Assembly (NCBI RefSeq): GCF_001724815.1 | Contig: NZ_MEDO01000002.1 | Span: 106,195-170,194, forward strand | Reading direction: 5' to 3' | DNA: 64,000 nucleotides | Source of the DNA: Arenimonas sp. SCN 70-307 | GTDB lineage: Bacteria > Pseudomonadota > Gammaproteobacteria > Xanthomonadales > Xanthomonadaceae | Shown: one piece after another, positions 50,815 through 61,122 of the stretch | Numbering within the stretch: position 1 is the first letter of the stretch | Layout of the letters: each line of letters starts with the position of its first letter | Translations under genes and position numbers: made by a program | The notes under the pieces: generated by a model | What the model saw: the letters and a program-made list of their open reading frames with translations, nothing else | What the model was told of the DNA's origin: nothing | The model's database searches: none

Positions 50815-52359
50815 ATGACGCCGACCACCCCGATCCCGCCCGAAACCTGGACCTCGCTCCGGGCCCATGCCGAACGCACGGCGGGCCGCCCGCTGTCGGC
50901 CCTGCAGGCCGACGACCCGGCCCGCGGGCGCGACTTCGCCCTGCGCGTGGGCCCGCTGCACGCCTGCTTCGCCCGCCAGCGCTACGACCGCGCCGCGCGC
51001 GAGGCGCTGTTCGCGCTGGCCGCGCCGCTGCCGGCCGCCTTCCGCCGCCTGTTCGACGGCGAGCGGGTGAACGCTTCCGAAGGCCGGCCGGCGCTGCACA
51101 CGGCGCTGCGCTCGGACCTGGGCCAGGGCGCGGCCGCGCGCGCGGCCCGCGCCGAGGCCCTGGCCACGCGCGCGCGAATGGCCGCGATCGTGGCCGAACT
51201 CGAGGCCTCCGGCATCACCGACATCGTCAACATCGGCATCGGCGGCTCCGACCTCGGGCCCAGGCTGGCGGTGCAGTCGCTGGCCGAGTTCGACCGCGGG
51301 CGCTTTCGCACGCATTTCCTGTTCAACGCCGACGCCAGCGGCGTGCAGCGCCTGTTGCCGCGGCTCGACCCCGCGCGCACGGCGGTGCTGCTGGTGTCCA
51401 AGAGCTTCGGCACCCAGGAAACCCTGCTCAACGGCCAGCTGCTCAAGGACTGGATGGCAGGGCAGGGCCGCCTGTACGCGGTCACCGCCGCGGTGGACAA
51501 GGCGGTGGCCTTCGGCGTGCCGCCCGGGCACGTGCTGCCGATGTGGGACTGGGTCGGCGGGCGGTATTCGCTGTGGTCGGCGGTGGGCCTGTGCGTGGCG
51601 CTGGCGCTGGGCATGGACCGCTTCGAGCAATTGCTGGACGGCGCGGCCGACATGGACCGGCACGTGCTCGAGTCGCCGCCCGAACGCAACCTCGCCATCT
51701 GGCACGCGCTGACGATGGTCTGGAACCGCGACGCGCTGGGCCTCGGCACGCACGCGGTGCTGCCCTACGACGAGCGCCTGGACCTGCTGCCCGATTACCT
51801 GCAGCAGCTGGTGATGGAAAGCCTGGGCAAGACCGTGCGCAGCGACGACAGCAACTCGCCGGTGCCGACCGTGCCCGTGCTCTGGGGCGCCACCGGCACC
51901 TCGAGCCAGCACAGCTTCTTCCAGGCCCTGCACCAGGGCAGCGACGCGGTGCCGGCGGATTTCATCGGCGTGGTCACGCCGGCGCACGGCTATCCGGAAA
52001 GCCACGCGGCCGTGCTGGCCAACCTGCTGGCCCAGGCCGAAGCCCTGGCCAACGGCAACGACGCCGACGCGCCGCAAAAGCGCCACCCCGGCGGCCGTCC
52101 AAACACGATGCTGCTGCTCGACGCGCTCACCCCGCGCTCGCTCGGTGGCCTGCTGGCGCTCTACGAGCACAGCGTCTACGCGCTGTCGGTGCTCTGGGGC
52201 ATCAACGCCTTCGACCAGTGGGGCGTCGAACTTGGAAAAACCCTGGCCAGCGGCCTGCTGCCGGTACTCGCCGGCGAGCGTGCGCCCGACACGGTGCAAG
52301 ACCCGGTCACCCGCACGCTGCTCGCCGAAATACTCGCCCGCCAGAACCTCGCCCGGTAG
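50815..52359 (+). CDS. pgi: Glucose-6-phosphate isomerase
   Basis: Pgi interconverts glucose-6-phosphate and fructose-6-phosphate. The 514-residue protein carries [42 protein letters not shown] (first Pgi signature), the catalytic His in [14 protein letters not shown], and [15 protein letters not shown] (second signature). It follows panC on the same strand. A TTAGACT element at 50798-50806 might be a weak -10 for an internal promoter. It is convergent with queG, with only eight bases between the stops. Confidence 0.97.
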   Translation: MTPTTPIPPETWTSLRAHAERTAGRPLSALQADDPARGRDFALRVGPLHACFARQRYDRAAREALFALAAPLPAAFRRLFDGERVNASEGRPALHTALRSDLGQGAAARAARAEALATRARMAAIVAELEASGITDIVNIGIGGSDLGPRLAVQSLAEFDRGRFRTHFLFNADASGVQRLLPRLDPARTAVLLVSKSFGTQETLLNGQLLKDWMAGQGRLYAVTAAVDKAVAFGVPPGHVLPMWDWVGGRYSLWSAVGLCVALALGMDRFEQLLDGAADMDRHVLESPPERNLAIWHALTMVWNRDALGLGTHAVLPYDERLDLLPDYLQQLVMESLGKTVRSDDSNSPVPTVPVLWGATGTSSQHSFFQALHQGSDAVPADFIGVVTPAHGYPESHAAVLANLLAQAEALANGNDADAPQKRHPGGRPNTMLLLDALTPRSLGGLLALYEHSVYALSVLWGINAFDQWGVELGKTLASGLLPVLAGERAPDTVQDPVTRTLLAEILARQNLAR

Positions 52360-52367
52360 GAACGGGG

Positions 52368-53438
52368 TCAGGCCGACCCCGGTTTCCCGTGGCGCTGCAG
52401 GGCCCAGGCGACGTGTTCGCGCACCATCGGGTCGGGGTGCTCGCGGCGGGTGGCGAGGGCCGCCAGCACCGCGGGCGAGCCGGGCGCATTGCCAAGCGCC
52501 ACCGCGATGTTGCGCAGCCAGCCGGCGTGGCCGGTGCGGCGGATGGCCGAGCCTTCGGTGCGGCGCAGGAATTCGTCCTCGTCCCAGGCGAACAGTTCGG
52601 CCAGCGTGGCGGTGTCGAGCTGGTTGCGCGGCATGAAGTCGGGCACCGAGTGGCGTTCGGCGAACTTGTTCCAGGGGCAGGCCAGCTGGCAGTCGTCGCA
52701 GCCGAAGATGCGGTTGCCCATCAGCGGGCGCAGCTCCTCGGGGATGGCCTCGCGCAGCTCGATCGTCAGGTAGCTGATGCAGCGGCGCGCATCGACGCGA
52801 TAGGGCGCGACGATGGCGCCGGTCGGGCAGACCTCGATGCAGCGCGTGCAGGTGCCGCAGTGCGCGCTGGCCGGCGCGTCCACCGGCAGCGGCAGGTCGG
52901 TGTAGATTTCGCCGAGGAAGAACCAGCTGCCTGCGTCCTTGTTGATCAGGCAGCTGTGCTTGCCGATCCAGCCCAGGCCCGCGTCGCGCGCCAGCGCGCG
53001 CTCGAGCACCGGCGCCGAATCGACGAACACTCGGTAGCCGAACGGCCCGGTTTCGGCGGCGATGCGGTCGGCGAGTTTCTGCAGCCGGTTGCGCATCAGC
53101 TTGTGGTAGTCGCGGCCCAGCGCGTAGCGCGCCACGTAGGCGCGTTCGCCCTCGGCCAGCGTGGCCCAGGCGGCCGCGTCCTCGCCGGTGCCGTAGTCCA
53201 TGCGCACGGAAACCACCCGCAGCGTGCCCGGCACCAGCTCACCGGGCCGGCTGCGCTTGTCGCCGTGGCGGGCCATGTAGTCCATCGTCCCGTGCTGGCC
53301 CTTGGCCAGCCAGTCGCGCAGGTGTTCGGCGTCCTTGTCCAGGTCGATGCCGGCGATGCCCACCTGCTGGAAGCCCAGTTCGGCGCCCCAGTCCTTGATG
53401 GAGCGGGCGAGGGCGGGCATGTCGGCGGGGGCGTGCAT
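52368..53438 (-). CDS. queG: Epoxyqueuosine reductase
   Basis: QueG is a cobalamin- and iron-sulfur-dependent enzyme that makes queuosine in tRNA wobble positions. The 356-residue protein has the substrate- and cobalamin-binding N-terminal half (FFLGEIYTDLPLP, FVDSAPVLERALARDAGLGWIGKHS), two ferredoxin-like clusters (CGTCTRCIEVCPTGA and CDDCQLACPWN) and a C-terminal HEAT-like repeat (HAGWLRNIAVALGNA). It is divergent from nnr by 23 bp, as in E. coli. Confidence 0.96.
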   Translation of the reverse strand: MHAPADMPALARSIKDWGAELGFQQVGIAGIDLDKDAEHLRDWLAKGQHGTMDYMARHGDKRSRPGELVPGTLRVVSVRMDYGTGEDAAAWATLAEGERAYVARYALGRDYHKLMRNRLQKLADRIAAETGPFGYRVFVDSAPVLERALARDAGLGWIGKHSCLINKDAGSWFFLGEIYTDLPLPVDAPASAHCGTCTRCIEVCPTGAIVAPYRVDARRCISYLTIELREAIPEELRPLMGNRIFGCDDCQLACPWNKFAERHSVPDFMPRNQLDTATLAELFAWDEDEFLRRTEGSAIRRTGHAGWLRNIAVALGNAPGSPAVLAALATRREHPDPMVREHVAWALQRHGKPGSA

Positions 53439-53461
53439 GCAGGCGAGTATAGAATCCCGGC

Positions 53462-54940
53462 ATGGCAGACAGGCTTCCCCTTTACCGCGGCGCCCAGGTG
53501 CGGGCCATGGACCGGCGCGCGGTGGAACAACTGGGCATCGATTCCTACGCGCTCATGCAGCGCGCCGGCGCCGCCGCCTGGCAGCTGCTGCGCGGCGCCT
53601 GGCCGCAGGCGCGGCGCATCGGCGTGGCCTGCGGACCGGGCAACAACGGCGGCGACGGCTATGTGCTGGCGCGGCTGGCGCGCGAGGCCGGCCTGCAGGT
53701 GCACGTGGTCACCGCGCCCGGCGCGCACCCGCGCCGCGATCCGGCGCGCACCGCGCTGGCGGCGTGGCGCGCCGCCGGCGGCCGGGTCGAAGCCTTCGAC
53801 GGCCTGCTGCCGGACGTGGACGTCTGGGTGGACGCCATCTACGGCATCGGACTGACGCGCGCGCCCTCCGACGCCGTGCGCTCGCTGATCGAACGCATCA
53901 ACGCCAGCCACCGTCCGGTGCTGGCCCTGGACGTGCCTTCGGGCCTGGACGCCGACACCGGCCACGCGCCCGGCATCGTGGTGGCCGCGCGCCTGACCCT
54001 GAGCTTCATCGCGCCCAAGCAGGGCCTGTACACGGGCATGGCCCGCGACGTCGACGGCGAGGTCCGGGTCGACCGCCTCGGCCTGCCGCCCATCGACACC
54101 GAACTCGACCCGCCCTCGGCCTGGCTGGTGCGCGACGCCGACCTGTCCGCCTGGCTCGCGCCGCGCCACGCCAACGCCCACAAGGGCGAACACGGCCACG
54201 TGCTGTGCGTCGGCGGCGAAGTGGGCATGGGTGGCGCAGTGCGGCTTTGCGCCGAGGCGGCGCTGCGCACCGGCGTCGGCCTGGCCAGCGTGGCCACGCG
54301 CACGGCCGGCGTCGCGGCGCTGGTGGCCGCCCGTCCCGAGGCCATGACGCACGCCGTCGAAGACGCGCGGGCGCTGGCGCCACTGCTCGAGCGCGCCAGC
54401 GTGGTCGCCGTCGGGCCGGGCCTGGGGCAGGGCGACTGGGGCCGCGGCCTGCTCGCCGCCGCCGTGGCCAGCGGCAAGCCGCTGGTGCTCGATGCCGATG
54501 CACTCAACCTGCTCGCCGCCGAGCCCATGCCCGTGCCGCAGGCCATCCTCACGCCGCATCCCGGCGAGGCCGGGCGGCTGCTGGGCATGCCCACCGCCGA
54601 CGTGCAGGCCGACCGCTACGCCGCGGCCTCGGCGATGGCGGCGCGCTACCAGGCGGTGGTCGTGCTCAAGGGAGCCGGCACGGTCGTCGCTGCGCCCGGA
54701 CGCGCACCGGTGGTGATCGGCGCCGGCAATCCCGGCATGGCCACCGGCGGCATGGGCGACGTGCTCTCGGGCGTGGTGGCGGCCCTGCTGGCCCAACAGC
54801 TGCCGGCCTTCGAGGCCGCGGTGGCTGGTGCCCTGCTGCACGCCGCGGCTGGCGACGCTGCCGCCCGGGTGGACGGCGAACGCGGCCTGCTGCCGTCCGA
54901 CCTGTTCCCGCACCTGCGCCGGCTGGCGAACCCGGCATGA
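53462..54940 (+). CDS. nnr: Bifunctional NAD(P)H-hydrate epimerase / ADP-dependent dehydratase
   Basis: Nnr repairs hydrated NADH and NADPH. The 492-residue protein fuses the YjeF_N epimerase (about 1-215: YALMQRAGAAAWQLL, CGPGNNGGDGYVLARLA, ALDVPSGLDADTG, FIAPKQGLYTG) to the ribokinase-like dehydratase (about 225-490: HKGEHGHVLCVGG, VAVGPGLGQGDWG, LTPHPGEAGRLLG, GNPGMATGGMGDVLSG). All key loops are intact. Its stop overlaps the tsaE start (ATGA). Confidence 0.96.
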   Translation: MADRLPLYRGAQVRAMDRRAVEQLGIDSYALMQRAGAAAWQLLRGAWPQARRIGVACGPGNNGGDGYVLARLAREAGLQVHVVTAPGAHPRRDPARTALAAWRAAGGRVEAFDGLLPDVDVWVDAIYGIGLTRAPSDAVRSLIERINASHRPVLALDVPSGLDADTGHAPGIVVAARLTLSFIAPKQGLYTGMARDVDGEVRVDRLGLPPIDTELDPPSAWLVRDADLSAWLAPRHANAHKGEHGHVLCVGGEVGMGGAVRLCAEAALRTGVGLASVATRTAGVAALVAARPEAMTHAVEDARALAPLLERASVVAVGPGLGQGDWGRGLLAAAVASGKPLVLDADALNLLAAEPMPVPQAILTPHPGEAGRLLGMPTADVQADRYAAASAMAARYQAVVVLKGAGTVVAAPGRAPVVIGAGNPGMATGGMGDVLSGVVAALLAQQLPAFEAAVAGALLHAAAGDAAARVDGERGLLPSDLFPHLRRLANPA

Positions 54941-55401
54941 GCAAGCACGAGCGTTTCCTGGCCGACCCGGCCGCCACCGATGCGTTCGGCGCCGAACTGG
55001 CCGCCAGCCAGCCCGAAGGCGCGGTGGTGTTCCTCGAAGGCCCGCTCGGCGCCGGCAAGTCCAGCCTGGCCCGGGCCTGGCTGCGTGCGCTGGGCGTGCA
55101 GGGCGCCATCAAGAGCCCCACCTACACCCTGGTCGAGCGCTATCCGCTGCCCGCCGGCGGCGAGGCGGCGCACCTGGACCTTTACCGCCTTGCCGACGCC
55201 GGCGAACTCGATTTCCTGGGCCTGGACGAGCTGGCCGGCCAGGCCCGGCTGTGGCTGGTGGAGTGGCCCGACCGGGGCGCCGGCGGCCTGCCGCCGCCGG
55301 ACCTGTGCCTGCGCCTGGCCGTGGACGGGAACGGGCGCCGGGCCTGGCTGGCGGCCGGCAGCGAAAAGGGCCGGGCCTGGCTGGCCGGCCTGCGCCAGTA
55401 G
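54937..55401 (+). CDS. tsaE: tRNA threonylcarbamoyladenosine biosynthesis ATPase
   Basis: TsaE is the ATPase that with TsaB and TsaD forms t6A37 in ANN-decoding tRNAs. The 154-residue protein has Walker A LEGPLGAGKSSLARAWLRALG (about 31-39), the SPTYTLVERY motif, HLDLYRLADAGELDFLGLDEL and LVEWPDRG. The order nnr-tsaE-amiB-mutL is the enterobacterial one. A 109-bp gap with a predicted promoter separates it from amiB. Confidence 0.95.
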   Translation: MSKHERFLADPAATDAFGAELAASQPEGAVVFLEGPLGAGKSSLARAWLRALGVQGAIKSPTYTLVERYPLPAGGEAAHLDLYRLADAGELDFLGLDELAGQARLWLVEWPDRGAGGLPPPDLCLRLAVDGNGRRAWLAAGSEKGRAWLAGLRQ

Positions 55402-55419
55402 GGCGTTTCCGGGCGCCTT

Positions 55420-55474
55420 CTTACCCAAATCCGAGGAAGGTCCGGCAGGTGCCGGATTCCAAAGGAAAAAGTGC
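55420..55474 (-). repeat. Sequence resembling the end of the ISL3-type element at the window edge
   Basis: The stretch CTTCTTACCCAAATCCGAGG and what follows to 55474 aligns with 63901-63954 at the end of the ISL3-type transposase gene (ACCCAA.TCCG.GGAAGG.C.. and ..CCGGAT..). On the minus strand it encodes FFLWNPAPAGPSSDLG, against FFLKIRAAFPGLG at the transposase end. It may be a relic of an element end or another dispersed repeat; by eye about three-quarters of aligned bases agree. Confidence 0.4.
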
Positions 55475-55503
55475 TTGCGTTTGGCGAAACCTGGTGCTTC
55501 AAT
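55475..55503 (+). promoter_or_regulatory. Predicted promoter of amiB
   Basis: TTGCGT (55475-55480) and TTCAAT (55498-55503) are spaced by 17 bp. The -10 ends only seven bases before the amiB ATG, so the mRNA would be almost leaderless, consistent with the absence of a ribosome-binding site there. Confidence 0.4.
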
Positions 55504-55510
55504 CGCCCGT

Positions 55511-56863
55511 ATGCGCCAGAAGGGGATTCTCGCCATCGGAATGTGTGCCCTGCTCGGGCTGGCCGCGCCGTACGCGCAGGCCGCCCAGTTGCGGGGCGTC
55601 ACCCTGGTCGAGGCCGAAGACGGCAGCACCCGCGCCGTGCTCGACCTGAGCAAGCCGGCGGACTACAAGCTCTTCACCCTGGCCAACCCGGACCGCCTGG
55701 TGCTCGATCTCTCGGGTGGCTCCCTGGCCGGCGGCTTCCGCGCGCCCTCGCCCAACGGCGTGGTTTCGGGCCTGCGTACCGGCAAGCCTTCGGAAGGCGA
55801 CCTGCGCGTGGTCTTCGACCTGGCCGGCAGCGTGCAGCCGCGCAGCCGCATCGAGCGCGAGGGTGATTCGGCCCGCCTGGTCGTGGAACTGCTCGGCGGC
55901 AAGGGCGGCGCCGCCAAGGCCGCGCCCGCGCGCACCATCGAGGACGTGATCGGCCGCGGCGAGCGCAAGCTCATCATCGCCATCGACGCCGGCCACGGCG
56001 GCAAGGACCCGGGCGCCATCGGCCCGACCCGCAAGTTCGAAAAGGACATCACGCTGGCCATGGCCCGCGAGCTGGCCGCGCAGATCGACGCCGATCCGGG
56101 CATGCAGGCCTTCCTGGTGCGCGACCGCGACGTCTTCATCCCGCTGCACGAGCGCTACCAGCGCGCGCGCGAGGCGCAGGCCGACCTGTTCATCTCCATC
56201 CATGCCGACGCCGCGCACAACAAGGCCGCGGCCGGCGCCTCGGTGTACGTGCTGAGCCTGCGCGGCGCCTCGTCCGAGGCCGCGCGCTGGCTGGCCGACC
56301 AGGAAAACGCCGCCGACCTCGTGGGCGGCGTCGAGCTCGACGCGCGCGACAAGAACCTGGCCGCGGTGCTGCTCGACCTCTCGCAGAACGCCACCATGCG
56401 CGTCTCCGACGACGTCGCCGGCGAAGTGCTGGCCGCGCTCAAGGGCGTGGGCAAGACCCACAAGCACCAGATCGAGCGCGCCAACTTCGTGGTGCTGCGT
56501 TCGCCCGACGTGCCCTCGATGCTGGTCGAAACCGGCTTCATCACCAACCCGGGCGAAGAAGCGCGGCTCAGCGACCCCGCCTACCGCAAGCGCATGGCCG
56601 GCGCCATCGTCACCGGCGTGCGCAACTACTTCTCCGTGCAGGCGCCCCCGGGCACCTGGTACGCGGCCCGCCAGGGCACGCTGGGTGGCAGCCGCCAGCA
56701 CCTGGTCAGCCGCGGCGAGACGCTGACGCTCATCGCCCAGCGCCACGGCGTGCCGGTGAACTCGATCCGCGCGGCCAACAAGCTCAAGGACGACACCGTC
56801 CGGGTGGGCGAGCGCCTGACCATCCCGCTGGCCGGCGGCGCCATGGCCGGCCTGCCCGAGTAA
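55511..56863 (+). CDS. amiB: N-acetylmuramoyl-L-alanine amidase with AMIN and LysM domains
   Basis: This periplasmic amidase splits septal peptidoglycan during cell separation. The 450-residue protein has a signal peptide (to about residue 24, AQAAQL) and an AMIN domain (about 25-125, TLVEAEDGSTRAVLDLS). The Amidase_3 domain (about 150-375) has zinc ligands in IAIDAGHGGKDPGAIG, a Glu in EKDITLAMA, the His in FISIHADAA and the catalytic Glu in MLVETGFITN. A C-terminal LysM repeat follows (about 398-442, HLVSRGETLTLIAQRHGVPVNSI). LysM and the tsaE-mutL position point to AmiB rather than AmiC. The regulatory helix inserted in the catalytic domain (ASSEAARWLADQENAADLVGG) implies activation by EnvC or NlpD. 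Confidence 0.95.
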   Translation: MRQKGILAIGMCALLGLAAPYAQAAQLRGVTLVEAEDGSTRAVLDLSKPADYKLFTLANPDRLVLDLSGGSLAGGFRAPSPNGVVSGLRTGKPSEGDLRVVFDLAGSVQPRSRIEREGDSARLVVELLGGKGGAAKAAPARTIEDVIGRGERKLIIAIDAGHGGKDPGAIGPTRKFEKDITLAMARELAAQIDADPGMQAFLVRDRDVFIPLHERYQRAREAQADLFISIHADAAHNKAAAGASVYVLSLRGASSEAARWLADQENAADLVGGVELDARDKNLAAVLLDLSQNATMRVSDDVAGEVLAALKGVGKTHKHQIERANFVVLRSPDVPSMLVETGFITNPGEEARLSDPAYRKRMAGAIVTGVRNYFSVQAPPGTWYAARQGTLGGSRQHLVSRGETLTLIAQRHGVPVNSIRAANKLKDDTVRVGERLTIPLAGGAMAGLPE

Positions 56864-56914
56864 GCCGCGCCGCGCTGCTATCATCGGGGCTGTTTTCGCC
56901 CGAGCCAGCGCCAC

Positions 56915-58726
56915 GTGCCGATCCAGCAGCTTCCCGACACCCTGGTCAACCAGATCGCCGCGGGCGAGGTGGTCGAGCGGCCTGCGTCGGTGGTCAAGGA
57001 ACTGGTGGAGAACGCGCTCGACGCCGGCGCCAGCCGCGTGGACATCGAGCTCGAGGAAGGCGGCGTGCGCCTGATCCGCATCCGCGACGACGGCGGCGGC
57101 ATCGCCCCGGCCGAACTGCCGCTGGCGGTCTCGCGCCACGCCACCAGCAAGATCGCCAGCATCGAGGACCTCGAGCAGGTCGGCACGCTGGGATTCCGCG
57201 GCGAGGCGCTGCCTTCGATCGCCTCGGTCAGCCGCTTCGCGCTCAGCGCCCGCGCCCGCGGCGAGGCGCACGGGGCGCGCCTGGAGGTGGACGGCGGCCG
57301 CGTCGGCGACGTGGCGCCGCATCCGCATCCGGAAGGCACCACGGTCGAGGTGCGCGACCTGTTCTTCAACGTGCCGGCGCGGCGCAAGTTCCTGCGCGCC
57401 GAGCGCACCGAGCTGGGCCACATCGAGGAGTGGCTGCGCTCGCTGGCGCTGGCGCGCCCGGGCGTGGAGCTGCGCATCAGCCACAACGGCCGCATCGCCC
57501 GCCACTACAAACCCGTGCGCGATGGCGGCGAGCACCTGCGTCGCGTGGCCGAGGCCCTGGGCGAGGACTTCACCCGCCAGTGCCTGCAGGTGGACCACGC
57601 GGCCGCCGGCCTGCGCCTGCGCGGCTGGGTGGGCCTGCCCACCGCCGCGCGCTCCAGCGCCGACCAGCAGTACTTCTACGTCAACGGTCGCGCCGTGCGC
57701 GACCGCACCGTGGCGCACGCGGTGCGCCAGGCCTATGCCGACGTGCTCTTCCATGGCCGGCACCCGGCCTTCGTGCTGTTCTTCGAATGCGACCCGCGCA
57801 TGGTCGACGTGAACGTGCACCCGGCCAAGCACGAGGTGCGCTTCCGCGAGCAGCGGCTGGTGCATGAGTTCATCTACCGCACCCTGCACGAGGCCCTGGC
57901 CTCGACGCGCGCGGGCCTGGCCGGTACCGAGGCGCCGGCGCCGCCGCTGGCCGGCGGCGCCGCGTTCGGGGCTTCGTCCTACGGCCAGTCCGGCGGAGGC
58001 GGCTGGGCACCGCGGCAGTCCGGCCTGGGCCTGCCGGTGCAGGACACGATGGCCGCCTACGCCGCGCTCTACCAGGCGCCGCCGGCCGCGCTGGGCGATG
58101 TCGCCTCCCCGGCGCCGATGCCGGCCGCCAACGAGGGCGAGGCGCCGCCGCTGGGCTACGCGCTGGCGCAGCTGCACGGCGTCTACGTGCTGGCGCAGAA
58201 CGCCCAGGGCCTGGTGTTGGTGGACATGCACGCCGCGCACGAGCGCATCACCTACGAGCGGCTCAAGGCCGCGCTCGACGGCGAGGGCATCCGCAGCCAG
58301 CCGCTGCTGGTGCCGGTGTCGCTGGCGGTCAGCGAGCGCGAGGCCGACGCCGCCGAGCAGCATGGCGAGGCCCTGGCCGAATACGGCTTCGAGATCCGCC
58401 GCGCCGGCCCGCAGGCGCTGAGCATCCGCGCCGTGCCCACGCTGCTGGCCGACCTCGACCCGCGCGCGCTGGCGCTGGACGTCATCGCCGACCTGCGCGA
58501 GCACGGCAGCAGCCGGCGCCTGGAGCAGGCGCGCAACGAACTGCTCTCGACCCTGGCCTGCCACACCTCCGTGCGCGCCAACCGCCGGCTCACCGTGCCG
58601 GAAATGAATGCACTGTTGCGCGACATGGAGGCGACCGAGCGCAGCGGCCAGTGCAACCATGGCCGCCCGACCTGGGTGCAGCTGGGCATGGCCGAACTCG
58701 ACCGACTTTTCCTGAGGGGACGCTGA
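56915..58726 (+). CDS. mutL: DNA mismatch repair protein MutL
   Basis: MutL couples MutS mismatch recognition to strand removal. The 603-residue protein has the GHL ATPase motifs: ENALDAGA (motif I), DDGGGIAP (II), [13 protein letters not shown] (III). A C-terminal dimerisation/endonuclease domain follows a Gly/Ala/Pro linker (about 330-420). The metal motif reads [12 protein letters not shown] (about 438), close to the endonuclease consensus DQHA-x2-E-x4-E, with ACHTSVRA and CNHGRPTW downstream. This suggests a nicking MutL, as expected for bacteria without MutH. The start is GTG. Its TGA overlaps the next ATG (TGATG). Confidence 0.95.
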   Translation: MPIQQLPDTLVNQIAAGEVVERPASVVKELVENALDAGASRVDIELEEGGVRLIRIRDDGGGIAPAELPLAVSRHATSKIASIEDLEQVGTLGFRGEALPSIASVSRFALSARARGEAHGARLEVDGGRVGDVAPHPHPEGTTVEVRDLFFNVPARRKFLRAERTELGHIEEWLRSLALARPGVELRISHNGRIARHYKPVRDGGEHLRRVAEALGEDFTRQCLQVDHAAAGLRLRGWVGLPTAARSSADQQYFYVNGRAVRDRTVAHAVRQAYADVLFHGRHPAFVLFFECDPRMVDVNVHPAKHEVRFREQRLVHEFIYRTLHEALASTRAGLAGTEAPAPPLAGGAAFGASSYGQSGGGGWAPRQSGLGLPVQDTMAAYAALYQAPPAALGDVASPAPMPAANEGEAPPLGYALAQLHGVYVLAQNAQGLVLVDMHAAHERITYERLKAALDGEGIRSQPLLVPVSLAVSEREADAAEQHGEALAEYGFEIRRAGPQALSIRAVPTLLADLDPRALALDVIADLREHGSSRRLEQARNELLSTLACHTSVRANRRLTVPEMNALLRDMEATERSGQCNHGRPTWVQLGMAELDRLFLRGR

Positions 58727-59670
58727 TGCGGGCTATGTTTGTCGCTTCGATGACGCTGCTGCTCGCCGCCTGCGGTGGCGGCGCCGACGACACCGCCGGG
58801 GCCGAGGCCGCGGCCCGCGCCGAGCGCGAGGCACGCGCGGCCTACGAACGCGAAGTGCGCGACTGGCGCGCCGGCCGGCTCGAGCGCCTGCTGCGCCCCG
58901 ACGGCTGGCTGTCGCTGGTGGGTCTGCACTGGCTCACGCCGGGCAGCACCTACGTCGGCACGGCGAAGGAAAACGGCACGCGCCTGTCCGTCGGCCCGGA
59001 CAACATCGGCATGCTCACGCTCGGGCGCGATGGCCGCGCCCGCCTGCGCCTGGCCGAAGGCGCCGAGGTGCTGGTCGACGGTGAACCCGCCACCGGCGAA
59101 ATCGAACTCATTGCCGACACGCGGGGCAAGCCGACCGTGGTGGCCTTCAACCGCGGCGACGCCAGCTTCGTGCTGATCGAGCGCGCCGGCCGCTACGCGC
59201 TGCGCGTGCGCAACGCCATGGCGCGCACCCGCACGAGCTTCCCCGGCCTCGACTATTTCGACATCGACCCGGCGTTCCGGTTCCAGGCGCGCTTCGAGCC
59301 GCATCCGCCGGGCAAGACGATCGACATCGTCAACATGCTCGGCATGGTGGAAGCCACGCCCAACCCGGGCCGCGTGGTGTTCGAGAAGGACGGCGCGAGC
59401 CACAGCCTCGAGGCGCTGGACGAGGGCGGCGGGGAGCTGTTCTTCGTGTTCGCCGACCGCACCAGCGGCCACGAGACCTACGCCGCCTCGCGCTTCCTCT
59501 ACGCCACGCCGCCGGGTCCGGACGGCGTGGTGGTGCTCGACTTCAACCGCGCCTACAACCCGCCCTGCGCGTTCACCCCGTACTCGACCTGCCCGATGCC
59601 ACCGCCGGAGAACCGCCTGGACCTGCGCATCGAGGCCGGCGAGAAGAAGCCGCTGCCGTTCCCGGAGTGA
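58726..59670 (+). CDS. DUF1684 lipoprotein
   Basis: The 314-residue product has a lipoprotein signal (LLLAAC, Cys16). An Ala/Arg/Glu-rich helix follows (AEAAARAEREARAAYEREVRDWRAGR), then the DUF1684 core: LRPDGWLSLVGLHWLTPGSTYVG, and near the end FNRAYNPPCAFTPYSTCPMPPPENRLDLRIEAGEK, here given in parts as its conserved NPPCAFTPYSTCP motif. The family is widespread, of unknown function, perhaps related to flavin-like folds. The start is translationally coupled to mutL. It replaces miaA, the usual gene after mutL in enterobacteria. Confidence 0.88.
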   Translation: MRAMFVASMTLLLAACGGGADDTAGAEAAARAEREARAAYEREVRDWRAGRLERLLRPDGWLSLVGLHWLTPGSTYVGTAKENGTRLSVGPDNIGMLTLGRDGRARLRLAEGAEVLVDGEPATGEIELIADTRGKPTVVAFNRGDASFVLIERAGRYALRVRNAMARTRTSFPGLDYFDIDPAFRFQARFEPHPPGKTIDIVNMLGMVEATPNPGRVVFEKDGASHSLEALDEGGGELFFVFADRTSGHETYAASRFLYATPPGPDGVVVLDFNRAYNPPCAFTPYSTCPMPPPENRLDLRIEAGEKKPLPFPE

Positions 59671-59674
59671 GCCG

Positions 59675-60592
59675 GTGAAACGCCTGCCTGCGCTGGCCCT
59701 TGCGCTGCTGCTTTGGCTGCCCGCCGCCTGCGGCCGCGGCGAGGCCGATGCGCCGGCCGCGGCCGCCGCGACGCCGCCGGCGCCGCTGCTGTGGAAGGCC
59801 AGCGACGCCGACAATACGCTCTACCTGCTCGGCTCCTTCCACCTGCTCACGCCCGACGACTACCCGCTCGACCCGCGCGTCGAGGCCGCCTTCGAGGCCG
59901 CCGGGCACGTGGTGTTCGAACTCGACCCGTCCGAAATGACCGGCCCGGCGCTCGGCCAGCAGATGCTCGCCGCCGCACGCCGCACCGACGGCCGCCGGCT
60001 GCAGGACGAGCTGCCCGAGGCCACCTGGCGGCGCCTGCAGGCCTGGGCGGCGCGCAGCGGTGCCTCGATCGACGCGCTGCAGTCGCTCGAGCCCTGGTAC
60101 GTGAGCTTGCTGGTGTCGCTTTCGCAGATGCAGGCGCTGGGCCTCGACCCGGCCCTGGGCCTGGACCGCCATTTCGGCCGCCGCGCCACCGACGACGGCA
60201 AGCGCGTCGAGGGCCTGGAGACGGGCACGCAGCAGATCGCCCTGTTCGACGGCATGGACGCCGACCAGCAGCGCCAGGCCCTGGACGAAGCCCTGGCTTC
60301 GCCCGAGGAGCTGGAGCGCAACGTGCGCGAACTGCATGCGCGCTGGCGCGCCGGCGACGGCGAGGGCCTGTACGAGGGCAGTGCACGCCGCCTGCGCGAG
60401 CAATACCCGGCGCTCTACGCGCGGGTGAACGTGGAGCGCAACCAGGCCTGGCTGGCGCGCCTGCAGGCCCTGCTCGACGAGGGCGGCGAAGGCGATGACG
60501 CGCTGGTGGTGGTGGGCGCCCTGCACCTGCTGGGCGAGGACGGCGTGGTCGCGCTGCTGCGCGCGGAAGGTTACGCCGTCGAGCGGCTCTGA
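59675..60592 (+). CDS. TraB/GumN-family lipoprotein
   Basis: This 305-residue protein starts with GTG after a GGAG site and has a lipobox LPAAC (Cys19). The TraB/GumN core shows the family's metal-binding [13 protein letters not shown] (first His motif), [23 protein letters not shown], and [23 protein letters not shown] (second motif GALHL) at the C-terminus. Homologues include GumN of Xanthomonas and the metal-dependent protease Tiki. It likely acts at the periplasmic face. Its last 22 bp overlap the 3' end of rnfB on the other strand. Confidence 0.9.
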   Translation: MKRLPALALALLLWLPAACGRGEADAPAAAAATPPAPLLWKASDADNTLYLLGSFHLLTPDDYPLDPRVEAAFEAAGHVVFELDPSEMTGPALGQQMLAAARRTDGRRLQDELPEATWRRLQAWAARSGASIDALQSLEPWYVSLLVSLSQMQALGLDPALGLDRHFGRRATDDGKRVEGLETGTQQIALFDGMDADQQRQALDEALASPEELERNVRELHARWRAGDGEGLYEGSARRLREQYPALYARVNVERNQAWLARLQALLDEGGEGDDALVVVGALHLLGEDGVVALLRAEGYAVERL

Positions 60593-61122
60593 GCCGCGGG
60601 GCGCGGCCAGCGGTATTCCGCCGCGCGCGGCGCCGGCGGCACCAGCACGATGCAGTCCACCGGGCAGGGCGGCAGGCACAGCTCGCAGCCGGTGCACAGC
60701 CCGGCGATCACCGTGTGCATGCGCTTGGGCGCTCCGATGATCGCGTCCACGGGGCAGGCCTGGATGCACTTGGTGCAGCCGATGCAGTCGTCCTCGACGA
60801 TAAGGGCCACCACCGGCGGTTTCTCGGCGCCATTCTCGGGATTGAGCGGCTTGGGCTCGCGGCCCAGCAGGGCTGCCAGCGCGCGTACGCCCGCTTCGCC
60901 GCCGGGCGGGCACTGGTTGATGTCGGCCTCGCCGCGGGCGATGGCCTCGGCGTAGGGCCGGCAGCCCGGGTAGCCGCACTGGGCGCACTGGGTCTGCGGC
61001 AGCAGGGCGTCGATGCGTTCGACCATCGGGTCGGCCTGGACGCGGAAGCGCACCGTGGCCCAGCCCAGCACCGCGCCGAACACCGCGGCCAGGCCCACCA
61101 CCACCAGCACCGCCTCGAGCAT
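60571..61122 (-). CDS. rnfB: RnfB-type electron transport iron-sulfur protein
   Basis: RnfB carries electrons within the membrane-bound Rnf/Rsx complex. The 183-residue protein has an N-terminal membrane helix (about 1-22) and a four-cysteine Fe-S domain ([22 protein letters not shown], with a fourth Cys in INQCPPGG). Two ferredoxin motifs follow, [14 protein letters not shown] and [15 protein letters not shown]. Its ATG overlaps the rnfA stop (TGATG). rnfC, D, G and E do not follow: the next gene is convergent and overlaps. The complex must be completed from elsewhere. Confidence 0.93.
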   Translation of the reverse strand: MLEAVLVVVGLAAVFGAVLGWATVRFRVQADPMVERIDALLPQTQCAQCGYPGCRPYAEAIARGEADINQCPPGGEAGVRALAALLGREPKPLNPENGAEKPPVVALIVEDDCIGCTKCIQACPVDAIIGAPKRMHTVIAGLCTGCELCLPPCPVDCIVLVPPAPRAAEYRWPRPAAQSRSTA

